Shown here piece after piece: positions 15,511 through 24,702 of a DNA stretch of 64,000 nt. The DNA lies in contig NZ_NPKR01000006.1 of the NCBI RefSeq assembly GCF_008329535.1, forward strand, positions 1-64,000, in the 5' to 3' direction. The notes under the pieces were generated by a model. It ran no database searches. It was not told the DNA's origin and saw only the letters and a list, made by a program, of their open reading frames with translations. Source of the DNA: Mycolicibacterium sp. P1-18 (GTDB lineage: Bacteria > Actinomycetota > Actinomycetes > Mycobacteriales > Mycobacteriaceae). A program made the translations under genes and the position numbers. How positions within the stretch are numbered: the stretch's first letter is position 1; each line of letters starts with the position of its first letter.

Positions 15511-17619
15511 CTAACCTTCGGGGTATCGGTAGACGACGGTGTCGTCATCGGCGATGACTTGGGACCAGCCGGGTCGCGTCGCCATCTGGGTGGCCAAGCC
15601 CTGGAGCACACCGGGTTTGAAGACGCCGAGCCAGGCGTCGTACTTCTCGAGCTGGCGCGGGATCACCACGTAGAGCGGAATCCGACCGTTGCGCACGTGT
15701 TCTTCGACTTCTTCCATGACACCGGCGGTGGGAACGTCCTTGAGGAAGGAGGATCGAAGATCGTCCAGCGGTATGTCGTACTGCGGGTCGACCAGCGCGT
15801 ACTTCACGTACGCGGCGCTCGGCCGCTGCGGCCACCCCACCAGCGGTGCCCAGACGGTGATGCCTCGCCGATCCTGGTTCGTCGCCAACAGCCACTGCGA
15901 CTGCTCGAGTTGCTGGCGGGTCACCGTGGAGAAGGACCAGTTGCTGTAGTACCCCTGCATTCCCGCCAGCGCGAAGAACACGAGCACCACCCAGGCGAGA
16001 CTTCTCCGCACCCGCCCCCACACGGGGTTCGACGCGGCGAGCGCCCTGGCGAGGAAGGGCGCGACCAGAAGCGTGCACCCCGCGAGCGAGTACAGGAAGA
16101 CCCGCATCGTCGCCTCACCGCCGTAGCTCTGCGAGACGATGAGCACCATCGGCGAGAATGCGACGATCGCAGCGGCCCAGGGCCTCGCGCGGCGCCGCCA
16201 GAGGACGAGGACGCACATCGCGGCCAACGCCCAGAACGTCGTTGCCAGGCCTCGGTCGACCAGGACGGTGAATTGGTAACCGGGCGCCTCGAGGCGCTCG
16301 CTCTGGGTTGGACCCGCCGCGTTCGCGACCGGGTCGAACGAGAACAACCCGTAGCGCTCCACCGAATCCAGTCGGGGGAACACGTACACGACCCACACCA
16401 CGAGGTAGTACACGGCTATCGAGCGCGGCCGAACTCGACGCATGACCGACAGGGCGACCACGACCGAGATGATCCATACCGGGGTGAGCTGATGCGTCCA
16501 CACCATCGCGATGAACACGACTACCGACAGGTACCCCGCCATCGGGTAGCGGTTGGAACACGACAGCAGGGCGAGGATGGAGAAGGCCATCACCAAACTC
16601 AGGGCCTGCGGCGAGTAGTAGTCCTGCGCAACCCAGTTGACCAGCTGGACGAGCAGCGCCCCGACGAGCGCGGGCTGCTTGCTCCTGGTCACCGTCAGCA
16701 CGAGGGCGCCAAGGACGACGGCGATCAACGCGTCGACGACTGGTGCGAACCAGTGCGCGACGTCTACCGGATCCACACTGGTGACCGAACTGAACCACGC
16801 CATGGTCGTGAAGAATCCCGGCCACCGCACGTAGATGTCGGTCCAGTACGGCGCAAGGGCCTGGTGGGAGACGATGTAGTCGACGACCCCGACGTGCTTG
16901 TAGGTCCACGTGTATGCCGGCACGTCGGTGATCAGCGTCGACGTCACTCGGCCGACCCCGATCGAGACGAGCACGGCAAGGGCCGCGAGCATTGACCGAC
17001 GCGCGGCGACGGCCGCCGCGAACGACGACACCGCGGCGATCATCGCGAGGACGAGGAGCCCTCCGCCCGGTGTGAACAGGAGACCGTAGTCACCGCCGGG
17101 ATTCGACCGCAGCGGACCGAGCGCGACCACCCACACCGTCACCGACGACGACAGCAGGGCGAGCGCCCAAAGGCGACCTCCCCGTTGAGGTGTGGGTCGG
17201 ATAGACACGATCGTCGGAACGTCGCCGTTCGAGCTCCACAGGCGGACCAACCCGCTCGTCGCCACCAGAATGGACAGACACAGGCAGGCGAGTTTGGGAT
17301 ACCACGCGCCAAAACGCGCCATGAGTGTCGCCATGACTACGACCGATGCCACGCTCAGGCCGACGACCCCGGCCACCGACGCGCCGGTCGGCAGTTCGAC
17401 CCAGCACAATATTGCGCTTCCGCCACCCCATGCCAGGAGGACGACCAGGGCCAGCGACTGGACCGCCGGCGCCCCCGGTACCGTCGCCACGATGCCCGCC
17501 GCGCTAGCGACGAGACCCGACAACGCGAGTCTTCGGGCCTGCCATTCGGCACCGACGTCGCGTAGGTCCCTGCCAGTGTGGGGATCCGCGAGGCCAGCCA
17601 GCTCCGGGGCGCCCGTCAC
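15511..17619 (-). CDS. Large polytopic membrane protein, GT-C or polymerase-like
   Basis: 702 residues with about 13-15 predicted membrane segments and a soluble C-terminal domain of about 130 residues (from about 570). The segment DIYVRWPGFFTTMAWF after an early loop containing Asp (ITDVPAYTWTYKHVGVVDY) resembles the first extracytoplasmic loop of GT-C/GT39-type lipid-linked-sugar transferases. A Wzy-type polymerase would have a similar topology. It is not assigned to a named family with certainty. The GTG start at 17619 lies 21 bases after the GMC gene. Likely transfers or polymerises lipid-linked units outside the membrane (inference). Confidence 0.72.
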   Translation of the reverse strand: MTGAPELAGLADPHTGRDLRDVGAEWQARRLALSGLVASAAGIVATVPGAPAVQSLALVVLLAWGGGSAILCWVELPTGASVAGVVGLSVASVVVMATLMARFGAWYPKLACLCLSILVATSGLVRLWSSNGDVPTIVSIRPTPQRGGRLWALALLSSSVTVWVVALGPLRSNPGGDYGLLFTPGGGLLVLAMIAAVSSFAAAVAARRSMLAALAVLVSIGVGRVTSTLITDVPAYTWTYKHVGVVDYIVSHQALAPYWTDIYVRWPGFFTTMAWFSSVTSVDPVDVAHWFAPVVDALIAVVLGALVLTVTRSKQPALVGALLVQLVNWVAQDYYSPQALSLVMAFSILALLSCSNRYPMAGYLSVVVFIAMVWTHQLTPVWIISVVVALSVMRRVRPRSIAVYYLVVWVVYVFPRLDSVERYGLFSFDPVANAAGPTQSERLEAPGYQFTVLVDRGLATTFWALAAMCVLVLWRRRARPWAAAIVAFSPMVLIVSQSYGGEATMRVFLYSLAGCTLLVAPFLARALAASNPVWGRVRRSLAWVVLVFFALAGMQGYYSNWSFSTVTRQQLEQSQWLLATNQDRRGITVWAPLVGWPQRPSAAYVKYALVDPQYDIPLDDLRSSFLKDVPTAGVMEEVEEHVRNGRIPLYVVIPRQLEKYDAWLGVFKPGVLQGLATQMATRPGWSQVIADDDTVVYRYPEG

Positions 17620-17640
17620 GAGACGCTCGTGAATCGGCCG

Positions 17641-19197
17641 TCAGACGACATGTCGGCTCTCCGTCACGATGCGGTGCGCGTTCGCCATCACGGTCAGCGT
17701 GAAGGTGGTGGCCGGCACCGACGGCAACACCGACCCGTCGATCAAATGGACGTCGTGGAAGTCTCCGATGCGCCCCAAGAGGTCGGATCCGTTGCCGTGG
17801 GGAAAGGTGGAGCCGAAGTGATAGCTCTTGCCAGGTCCGGATTGGCGAACCATCGGCAGTACCGGATGCAGGTCCAGTCGTGGACCGGCGGAGGCCAACC
17901 GACGCAGCACCGAACGCAGCATCGCGGGGTGCTGATTGGCCACCACCCGCACACTTACGTCCGGGAGTGAATCCGGTTGGCGGCGCTTCAGTTCCACGCG
18001 CATCCTGGGTGACTCCCACGACGGCAGGTAACCCAGGGCGGCGGTGACCCGGCCCAGCACGGCGCCGGTGAAGCCGTTCGGGAGCCATCCCGGGAGTGCC
18101 GCCGCCACCGCCGGGTTGTACGGATAGCAGTGGATCTGCGAGGTCGTGTACGCCTCGTCGTCGAATGTGAGCAGAAGATTGAACTGGTTGAGGGTGAGGT
18201 CGTTCCGACAACGCGGATCACCCGTGGTGTGGCGGGATACGAACGGGACCAGGAACTGCATCGACTCCTGCAAGCCGACCTCACTCGGAGGCGAGGCCAA
18301 CGAGTTGAGCGCGATGCGGGTACTGCCGAGACCACCGGCGGCCACGAAGACACGGTCTGCGTCGAACCGCGTGCTCCGTCCGTCGACCAGGTCGATCCCG
18401 CGAACCGACGGCGTGCCGCCGGCAGGCTGCTCGACCCCGGTGACCAGGATTCTCGAGAGGTGTCGGACACGACCCGTCGCCACCAGACGGTCGACCGTGT
18501 GACGCGACGAGTAGACCAGGGAGTACGGACAGCCCGTCATGCACAGTCCGCACTGCCGACACGACCTGGCGTCGACGGCCAGCCGAGCCTTGCCGACCAC
18601 CAGGCCCTTGGCCCGCAGGGCGTGGCGACGCCGACGGTAACGCTCGAGGACGTCGGCGGTCCGCTGCGACGCCGGCGGCAATGGGGCCCGGGCGTGAAGC
18701 AGGGGAAAGTACTCGGCGTAGTCGTCCTCCTCCGCGGCGAGCGGCACCTCCCTCAGGACGGCGCGATAGTGCGGTTCGATGGCGTCCCAGCCGAAGGGCC
18801 ACCGGTCGAAGGTGCTGCGTGAGAACGGCATGATCTGCGCGCCCCATACGGTCGAGAATCCGCCTACGGCAGCCGAAACCGATGCGTCGTTGCCGCGCTC
18901 CGGCATGCTCAGGCCCAATTGCTGACCACGGTCGACGAACATGTGGTTCGAGCCGTAGGCGCGCTTCTCCGGGACGGCCGATCCCGTGATCCGGGACGGT
19001 TGGGCACTGACCAGTTCACGGTCCGCGGCATGCCATTGCGCAGGTTCCATCGCGCTCATCCGGTCCACCGCGGCGGTGGCGTCAGCCGACAGGCGCTCGC
19101 CGAGGTCGACGACCGTAATTCGCTGCGCCGGATCGTCGGCCAGGGCGAGGATGGCCGCGGCTGCCGCCGGGCCCGTCCCCACGACGAGGTTATGCAT
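17641..19197 (-). CDS. GMC-type FAD oxidoreductase with a Cys4 iron-sulfur-like motif
   Basis: 518 residues. The N-terminal FAD motif is compact (LVVGTGPAAAAAILALA). The middle carries Cys213, Cys216, Cys219 and Cys223 (CRQCGLCMTGCP), a ferredoxin-like CxxCxxCxxxCP. FVAAGGLGSTRIAL and the C-terminal DVHLIDGSVLPSVPATTFTL match GMC oxidoreductases; the last motif contains the usual active-site region. Substrate unknown; in context it may oxidise a sugar or lipid-linked sugar hydroxyl. The start ATG (19195-19197) overlaps the upstream glycosyltransferase by 8 nt. Confidence 0.75.
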   Translation of the reverse strand: MHNLVVGTGPAAAAAILALADDPAQRITVVDLGERLSADATAAVDRMSAMEPAQWHAADRELVSAQPSRITGSAVPEKRAYGSNHMFVDRGQQLGLSMPERGNDASVSAAVGGFSTVWGAQIMPFSRSTFDRWPFGWDAIEPHYRAVLREVPLAAEEDDYAEYFPLLHARAPLPPASQRTADVLERYRRRRHALRAKGLVVGKARLAVDARSCRQCGLCMTGCPYSLVYSSRHTVDRLVATGRVRHLSRILVTGVEQPAGGTPSVRGIDLVDGRSTRFDADRVFVAAGGLGSTRIALNSLASPPSEVGLQESMQFLVPFVSRHTTGDPRCRNDLTLNQFNLLLTFDDEAYTTSQIHCYPYNPAVAAALPGWLPNGFTGAVLGRVTAALGYLPSWESPRMRVELKRRQPDSLPDVSVRVVANQHPAMLRSVLRRLASAGPRLDLHPVLPMVRQSGPGKSYHFGSTFPHGNGSDLLGRIGDFHDVHLIDGSVLPSVPATTFTLTVMANAHRIVTESRHVV

Positions 19198-20200
19198 CGG
19201 CGGCGGCGGCGAGCTCGGTCGCCTGGTGGACGTCGTCTGCGCTCAGGCCCGTGGTCGGGCATTCGAACCGGATTCCGCGTGCGAGGCGGATCCTGCCTGC
19301 CAGGTATCCGACGGTCGCGATCGCCGTTCCGGTCATCGCGACGAGCCACTGGCGCAACGGTTGCGAACGCCCCGACGCCGCGGCGAGGAGGGCCGGGCCG
19401 CCCTTGAGCACCAGTCCGACGACGAAGCGGGCTTCGGCGCCGATGTTGCCGGCGGGTCCCATGTCGGCGAACGCGTCGACCTTTCCGCGGTTGACGAAGT
19501 AACAACGGCGCCAGAAGTACGTCCACGTGAGGCGCTCCGCCGAGACGTAGTGACGAACCTGGGCCAGCGGCTCGTAGAGAACGGACGCGGGACCGTGGGC
19601 ATCGGCGATGCGGTGCGAGAGATCCATGTCGTCGTGGTCGTCGGCGTGGAAGCCGCCCACCGCGAGCATGTCCTCGCGGCGCACGGACATGCTCGCCCCA
19701 ATGAGATGGCGCAGCGGCGCAAGGCTACTCGGCAACATGTCGTAATGGCAGCCGAAGATCCAGTCGAAGTCGGGCGGGAACCAATCGGGTCGCGGGGCGG
19801 CGTAGACCGGCCGTGGCGCCCCACCCACCGCAACGGCCTCGGGACGAGACGCGTACACGGCCAGGAGTCGCTCGAGCCAATCAACGTCTGCCGCGGCGTC
19901 GTCGTCGAGGAAGGCGACGACGTCGGCGTTGGCCAAGAGCAGGCCGGTGTTGCGTGCCGAGCCGAGCCGGCCGGCGAATCGGTTCGAGCAGATGGTGATT
20001 GAAACGGAGGATTCGGTCGAGCCGGATGCCCATCGTGCCCGGCATCTCGCGAGGAGGTCGTCGTTGTGGTCGACGACGACGATCAGACGACCCGGTGCGA
20101 CTCGCTGCTCGAGCACGGAGTTGACCGATCGGACCAACAGGCCCCATCGGGCCTCGGTGTAGGTGCAGATCACGACGTCTGCGGTCAATTCGTGGTTCAT
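19190..20200 (-). CDS. Family 2 glycosyltransferase
   Basis: 336 residues. The GT-A fold starts at ADVVICTYTEARWGLLVRSV and has the donor/metal motif FLDDDAAAD at about residue 100. IGASMSVRREDMLAVGGF and the HADDHDDMDLSHR segment are typical of GT2 acceptor-side motifs. A hydrophobic C-terminal part (QPLRQWLVAMTGTAIATVGY) suggests membrane association. The ATG (20198-20200) overlaps the deacetylase stop (ATGA). Donor and linkage cannot be deduced. Confidence 0.88.
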   Translation of the reverse strand: MNHELTADVVICTYTEARWGLLVRSVNSVLEQRVAPGRLIVVVDHNDDLLARCRARWASGSTESSVSITICSNRFAGRLGSARNTGLLLANADVVAFLDDDAAADVDWLERLLAVYASRPEAVAVGGAPRPVYAAPRPDWFPPDFDWIFGCHYDMLPSSLAPLRHLIGASMSVRREDMLAVGGFHADDHDDMDLSHRIADAHGPASVLYEPLAQVRHYVSAERLTWTYFWRRCYFVNRGKVDAFADMGPAGNIGAEARFVVGLVLKGGPALLAAASGRSQPLRQWLVAMTGTAIATVGYLAGRIRLARGIRFECPTTGLSADDVHQATELAAAADA

Positions 20201-21027
20201 CTGCCGTCCTTCGTTCTGGCGGGCCGCGTACTGACCACGCCTCGGGTGAATCGTGTGCCGCGGCCGCGGCGAAACATGCGCCAGGCCTTCGTCTTCAGAG
20301 CCTCCGGATAGGGAGCGACACGAGCACCTCGTCCAGCCAGCCAGGTCGCAAACTCGGCGTGCGGCGTGCTGGCGCGAACGGTGAGTCGGGCGAGACAGAA
20401 CGCCTGATCGTCGTTGGAGCTCAGCGCATCCATCACCCCGCACGCCGACGTATAACCGGCGGCTCGAACGTCGTGCCGCAAGCGCGCCGACTGGAAGCCG
20501 TGGGGGTACGCGAAGCTGGACACTTCGCGACCGAGGTGATCTTCGAGAAGCACTTTGCTCAATCGGATCTCACGACCGGCGTCGGCCGCCCGCATGGTGT
20601 CCAACTGCGGGTGGGTGTGGGTGTGTGCACCGATCTCGACCCCCGACTCGGCGAGCTCGAAGAGCTGCGACCAGGCGAGCATCTTCGCCGGCGGCAGCAC
20701 CCATCCCGACGTCTGCTCCCGAGCGCCTTCCAGCGCACCGGTCGTCACGTACAGCGTGCTCGGAATGTCGCGGATCGCCAGTTGGTCTGCTGCGGCGGCG
20801 AAGTCGGCGAAGCCGTCGTCGACGGTCACCACCACGGGTGCGGCCGGCAGCACCGATCGCCCCTCCAGCCCGTCGACCAAGGCCGACACGGACATCGGAG
20901 TACGTCCGCTCTCGAGAATGAGGTCGAGGTGCCTGGCGAACGCTTCCGGGCTGACCGTGTAGGGCGCGATCCAGTCCGCCGGATCGTCGGAGATCGAGTG
21001 GTACAGAAGGATGGGAATGATCGTCAT
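20197..21027 (-). CDS. Polysaccharide deacetylase (NodB/CE4 family), cytoplasmic
   Basis: 276 residues. NodB motif 1 is VVTVDDGFADF (Asp70, Asp71), motif 2 is HTHTHP (metal ligands His135 and His139), and FAYPHGFQS follows as a later motif. There is no signal peptide, so it probably acts inside the cell on a lipid- or nucleotide-linked amino sugar rather than on finished polymer. Removing an N-acetyl group would expose a free amine that an aminoacyl group could occupy (inference). ATGA overlaps on both sides. Confidence 0.87.
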   Translation of the reverse strand: MTIIPILLYHSISDDPADWIAPYTVSPEAFARHLDLILESGRTPMSVSALVDGLEGRSVLPAAPVVVTVDDGFADFAAAADQLAIRDIPSTLYVTTGALEGAREQTSGWVLPPAKMLAWSQLFELAESGVEIGAHTHTHPQLDTMRAADAGREIRLSKVLLEDHLGREVSSFAYPHGFQSARLRHDVRAAGYTSACGVMDALSSNDDQAFCLARLTVRASTPHAEFATWLAGRGARVAPYPEALKTKAWRMFRRGRGTRFTRGVVSTRPARTKDGR

Positions 21028-22355
21028 GGGTGCACTCCGCTGCGGATGGGAATCGTCAACCACGAGTCCTTGCGGATCATCAGCCCGCACGCGATCATCG
21101 AGATGGTGATGAGCCACGCGACGCTCGCACCCTCCATTCCGATACGGGGCAACAGGAACCACGTCAGCGGGATCGTCAAGGCGGCCTGGGGAATCTGCGT
21201 CCAGAGCACGACCTTCATTCGCCGCTGCGCACGCGCGGAGCTGATTCCCGTGACGACCACCAGGTGTGGCAGCGCGGAGAGAGCGAAGATCCGGAGTGTG
21301 TCGTCGGCTTCGCGATAGGCGGTGCCGAAGACCCCCAGCAGGTACGGAGCCGCGACGATGATCACCAGCACCACTGCCACGAGTAGCTTCCCGGTGTGCA
21401 CGAGGACGTGACGGGCCTGGCGCGCAAGGTCGGATTGACTCGACGACGACTCGACGACCAGCGAGACTCCCATGTTCAGACTGATCTGGAACACGGATGT
21501 CCCGATCAACCACGCCATCGAGAAGTACGCGTTCTGCGTCGCACCGAGTGCGGCGAGTACGAGCATCGGCATCGTGGTCATGGCGGCCACCGAGCAGATC
21601 GCCGCGCCGTAGTCGAGCGTGACGAAGTGGATGAGATGGCGCAGCGGGGGTAACGCGACGGAATCCGCCGCGACCGTGCGCTGTTGGCGTGGGATGGCCT
21701 TCCAGAAGAGGAACACGTTGATCGCGATCACGATGCCGGCCGCGGACAGCGCCCAGGCCGCCAGAATGCCGTGCGAAGGCAGCGACACGGAGAAGGCCAC
21801 TACCAGGCCCAGCTTTCCCAGCGCGAAGACGAAGTTCGTCAGCGGCACCAAAGCGGTTCGGCGCAGTCCGGCGAGGACGCCCTCCTGGATGACGAAGATG
21901 GTCGACGCAACGGTGGCAACGACGAAGATGGCCTGTGCCGTCGTACCGTCGAAGAACGTCGCCGTCGGCGAGACGACGTGGACGAGGCTCACCGCACAGA
22001 CGCCGACCAACAGCGCGACGCCGCCTGCGACGATCAGCACCGATCCGATCAGAGCCTTGGTGTGTCGTCCGGCGGCGGGAACGAAGCGGACGACCGCGCT
22101 CGACAGGTTCAGCTGCGAGATCGACACCAGCAGCATCAACATCGACACCGCTGCCGAGTTGCTTCCGACCACCGATGCGTCGTACTCCCACGCCGCCGTG
22201 GTCCAGAAGCAGAGCCCGGTCACCGCGACGAGAGCCGAACTGAGGGTCAGCAGATGGCCGTTGCGCAGCAGCGGGTTGCTCAAGGCCGAAGCCGTCCTTC
22301 GGGCCGGAGGCGTTTCGAGAAGCTGCGCCGACGCTCGCGGCGCGCCGATGTTCAA
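21024..22355 (-). CDS. Wzx-like polysaccharide flippase (MOP superfamily)
   Basis: About 443 residues with 12 or so membrane segments (LLTLSSALVAVTGLCFWTTA; VLIVAGGVALLVGVCAVSLV; AILAAWALSAAG and others), the pattern of MATE/MOP polysaccharide transporters. I prefer the TTG at 22353-22355, which overlaps the upstream GT2 stop as TTGA like its neighbours. A GTG at 22391 or ATG at 22463 would give longer proteins but larger overlaps. The expected job is flipping a lipid-linked oligosaccharide across the membrane. Confidence 0.83.
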   Translation of the reverse strand: MNIGAPRASAQLLETPPARRTASALSNPLLRNGHLLTLSSALVAVTGLCFWTTAAWEYDASVVGSNSAAVSMLMLLVSISQLNLSSAVVRFVPAAGRHTKALIGSVLIVAGGVALLVGVCAVSLVHVVSPTATFFDGTTAQAIFVVATVASTIFVIQEGVLAGLRRTALVPLTNFVFALGKLGLVVAFSVSLPSHGILAAWALSAAGIVIAINVFLFWKAIPRQQRTVAADSVALPPLRHLIHFVTLDYGAAICSVAAMTTMPMLVLAALGATQNAYFSMAWLIGTSVFQISLNMGVSLVVESSSSQSDLARQARHVLVHTGKLLVAVVLVIIVAAPYLLGVFGTAYREADDTLRIFALSALPHLVVVTGISSARAQRRMKVVLWTQIPQAALTIPLTWFLLPRIGMEGASVAWLITISMIACGLMIRKDSWLTIPIRSGVHP

Positions 22356-23716
22356 CCGTCGCAACGTTCGTGGGATCGACGGGCGCGCCACCGGCTCACC
22401 GCGTAGGCCGCCGGCCCGGCGACCAGGCCACGCCTCTCCACGTTCACGAGTTCCGTCGGCCACGGGTGTGGCCGTGCTTCAGCCGTAATCGGCTGTGGCA
22501 GGAACGCCTTGGCAAAGGCATGCGGGAAGCAGCGAACGAGTTCGACGATCATGCGTGGTTCGTAGACCAGCGAGCTGGCCAGGTAGGCCCCCATGCCGAC
22601 GCCACAACCGCGGGCCATGTTCCGCAGCGCGTTCATGTCCCGGTAGTGCCGATGCCACACGATCGCGCCGGGCTGGTAGACGAGTCGACGTCCGGCCACG
22701 ACCGTGCGGAAGAACCCGGACATGTCGTCACCGCCCCGCGCCCGAGTGCCGACACCCAGAGCGGAGTCGAATCCTCCCATAGCCCGCAGCATCTCGGTGT
22801 CGAAGGCCATGTTGGCCCCCGACCCCAGCTGGCCCGCGGCGAAGGGAAAGAGCGGGTCGTGGGGCCGGTTCCCGGCCGTGTCGAAGATCTTCAGGTCGAA
22901 CCCCTTGCCATATCCGCCGCGGTGCTCGAGGAGCAACTGGGCGGGTGTCTCCAACTGCTCGGGAAGGATGAGCCCCGTCACGCAGCCGACGTCGTCCGTC
23001 TCGGCGAATCCCTGCGCAATGGCCGTCAACCAGTGCCGGTCCACGAGGACGTCGTCGTCGACGAACGCGACGATCTGCCCCTGCGCCACGCGTAGTCCCC
23101 TGTTGTGCGCGGAGGCAAGGCCGCGGCGGTATTCGCGCACGTAGCGGACCGAGTCGAACCGTTCGGCCATCATCGTTGCGGTGTCGTCGTCGCTGGGGTC
23201 GTTGTCGACCACCACGATCTCGGAACGTGGATAGGTGGCGGCCAGCAGGGAGGTTAGACAAGCGCTCAAACTCTCGGGCCGGTCCCGCGTCGCGACGACG
23301 ACGGTGATGAGCGGCGGTGTGGACAGCACGGCGTCACGGGTTTGTTCGCAGCCAGGCGGCGCTGACGTCTCCGACGCGATCAGTTCGTCGAGGTTGTTCG
23401 CCGCCGGAAGTCCGTCACCGGCGAGGTGCGCGTCGACGCGCGACCGTAGCGAGGCCCAGATACCGGCGGCGTGTGTCGCACGCGACGGACCAGCCCTGCC
23501 GTCGAGGTAGAGAACTCCCAGTGGCTGGCCGTGCAGGCGCATCAGAGCCATCACCCTCGACGAGTGAGGCCATTGACCTTCGGGTACCAAATCGTCTCCA
23601 GCCGAGCTCAACTCGATCTCGATGCGGGGAACCGGAAGGTCGGACACGTCGATCTCGTGGATCGAGTCGACGACGCGCACCGGGTCGGTGACCACTGACT
23701 CACCGTTCATCGTCAT
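22352..23716 (-). CDS. Family 2 glycosyltransferase with extra N-terminal domain
   Basis: 454 residues. An N-terminal extension of about 130 residues contains SRVMALMRLHGQPLGVLYLD, a module seen ahead of some actinobacterial GT2s. The GT-A core starts at ITVVVATRDRPESLSACL with FVDDDVLVD as the DxD motif; GANMAFDTEMLRAMGGFD and GGDDMSGFFR follow. The start ATG (23714-23716) overlaps the epimerase stop as ATGA; an ATG two codons later is possible. Sugar specificity unknown. Confidence 0.87.
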   Translation of the reverse strand: MTMNGESVVTDPVRVVDSIHEIDVSDLPVPRIEIELSSAGDDLVPEGQWPHSSRVMALMRLHGQPLGVLYLDGRAGPSRATHAAGIWASLRSRVDAHLAGDGLPAANNLDELIASETSAPPGCEQTRDAVLSTPPLITVVVATRDRPESLSACLTSLLAATYPRSEIVVVDNDPSDDDTATMMAERFDSVRYVREYRRGLASAHNRGLRVAQGQIVAFVDDDVLVDRHWLTAIAQGFAETDDVGCVTGLILPEQLETPAQLLLEHRGGYGKGFDLKIFDTAGNRPHDPLFPFAAGQLGSGANMAFDTEMLRAMGGFDSALGVGTRARGGDDMSGFFRTVVAGRRLVYQPGAIVWHRHYRDMNALRNMARGCGVGMGAYLASSLVYEPRMIVELVRCFPHAFAKAFLPQPITAEARPHPWPTELVNVERRGLVAGPAAYAVSRWRARRSHERCDG

Positions 23717-24702
23717 GCTCCGACGACGGCGAGAGGACCTGGGACGAGTTCGGCGCGCAACCACTCGACCGTGCGTGCGACGCCTTCCTCGAGGCCGGTT
23801 GCCGGCAACCACCCCAACTCACGCCCGGCCTTCCCCGCCTCCAGCGCGATTGCCTGCAGTTCACCCGTGCGGGCAGGCGCGAATCTCGGACCGGCGACGT
23901 CGTCGAACATCGCAGCCATCAACCGGTACAGCTCCACGACGCTGGTCTGCCTGCCGGTGCCGACGTTGTAGAGCGCGGTGAGGTCCGGGTCCGAGGCCCC
24001 GGCCAGGGCGAAGGCCTCCACGACGTCGTCGACGTAGACGTAGTCACGCGTGGAGGTGCCGTCGCCGTAGATCGTCACGTCGCGACCGGCGACCATGGAA
24101 CTGCCGAACAAGGTGATCACGCCCGCCTCACCACGAAGGCTCTGGCGTGGTCCGTACACGTTCGACAACGCCAGGCAGATCGGCGCCAGCCCGTACATGC
24201 CGGCATGGGCCCGCAGGTAGCACTCTCCCGCGTACTTCGAAACGGCATAGGGCGACTGAGGATCTGCCGTCGCCTGCTCGCTGACCGGAAGCACGGAGGG
24301 AGCACCGTACCTGGAGCCGCCGGACGCGGCGTAGACAATTCTTCGAACCCCGGCCTCGCGACTCGCCTCGCACAGGTTGACGACCCCGAGCACGTTGCTT
24401 CGGGCGTCGAACAGCGGATCGCGCACCGACACGCGGACGTCGACCTGAGCAGCGAGGTGGTAGATGACGTCCGGGTTGGCCCCGAGCACGATGCCCTTCA
24501 ATTCCGGCGCCGTGACGTCGAGGTGATGAAACCGGAACCGTTCCGGGTTCGACCGCTGCACCCGCCGAGCCCCCGCGAGATTGTCCAGGTGGCCCGTGCT
24601 GAGATCGTCGACGCCGACGACCTCGTGCCCGTCGGCGAGGAGTCGGTCGACGAGATTCGACCCGATGAAGCCGGCAGCACCGGTAACCAGGCTGCGCACC
24701 AT
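23713..24702 (-). CDS. NAD-dependent nucleotide-sugar epimerase/dehydratase (GalE-like extended SDR)
   Basis: 329 residues. The NAD motif GAAGFIGS is at the N-terminus and the catalytic YxxxK is YAVSKYAGE, with the upstream AASGGSRYG region supplying the serine. DYVYVDDV and YNVGTG are typical of UDP-glucose 4-epimerase-like enzymes. Likely converts UDP-GlcNAc or UDP-Glc to the galacto isomer, or works on a related nucleotide sugar. Its start overlaps the preceding stop by one base (TGATG). Confidence 0.87.
   Translation of the reverse strand: MVRSLVTGAAGFIGSNLVDRLLADGHEVVGVDDLSTGHLDNLAGARRVQRSNPERFRFHHLDVTAPELKGIVLGANPDVIYHLAAQVDVRVSVRDPLFDARSNVLGVVNLCEASREAGVRRIVYAASGGSRYGAPSVLPVSEQATADPQSPYAVSKYAGECYLRAHAGMYGLAPICLALSNVYGPRQSLRGEAGVITLFGSSMVAGRDVTIYGDGTSTRDYVYVDDVVEAFALAGASDPDLTALYNVGTGRQTSVVELYRLMAAMFDDVAGPRFAPARTGELQAIALEAGKAGRELGWLPATGLEEGVARTVEWLRAELVPGPLAVVGA

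Noticed and set aside
15172..16995. 607-codon plus-strand frame opposite the GH16 and GT-C-like genes.
   Set aside because: Composition is Arg/His/Asp-rich with no hydrophobic or motif structure; it spans two real genes in the opposite strand.
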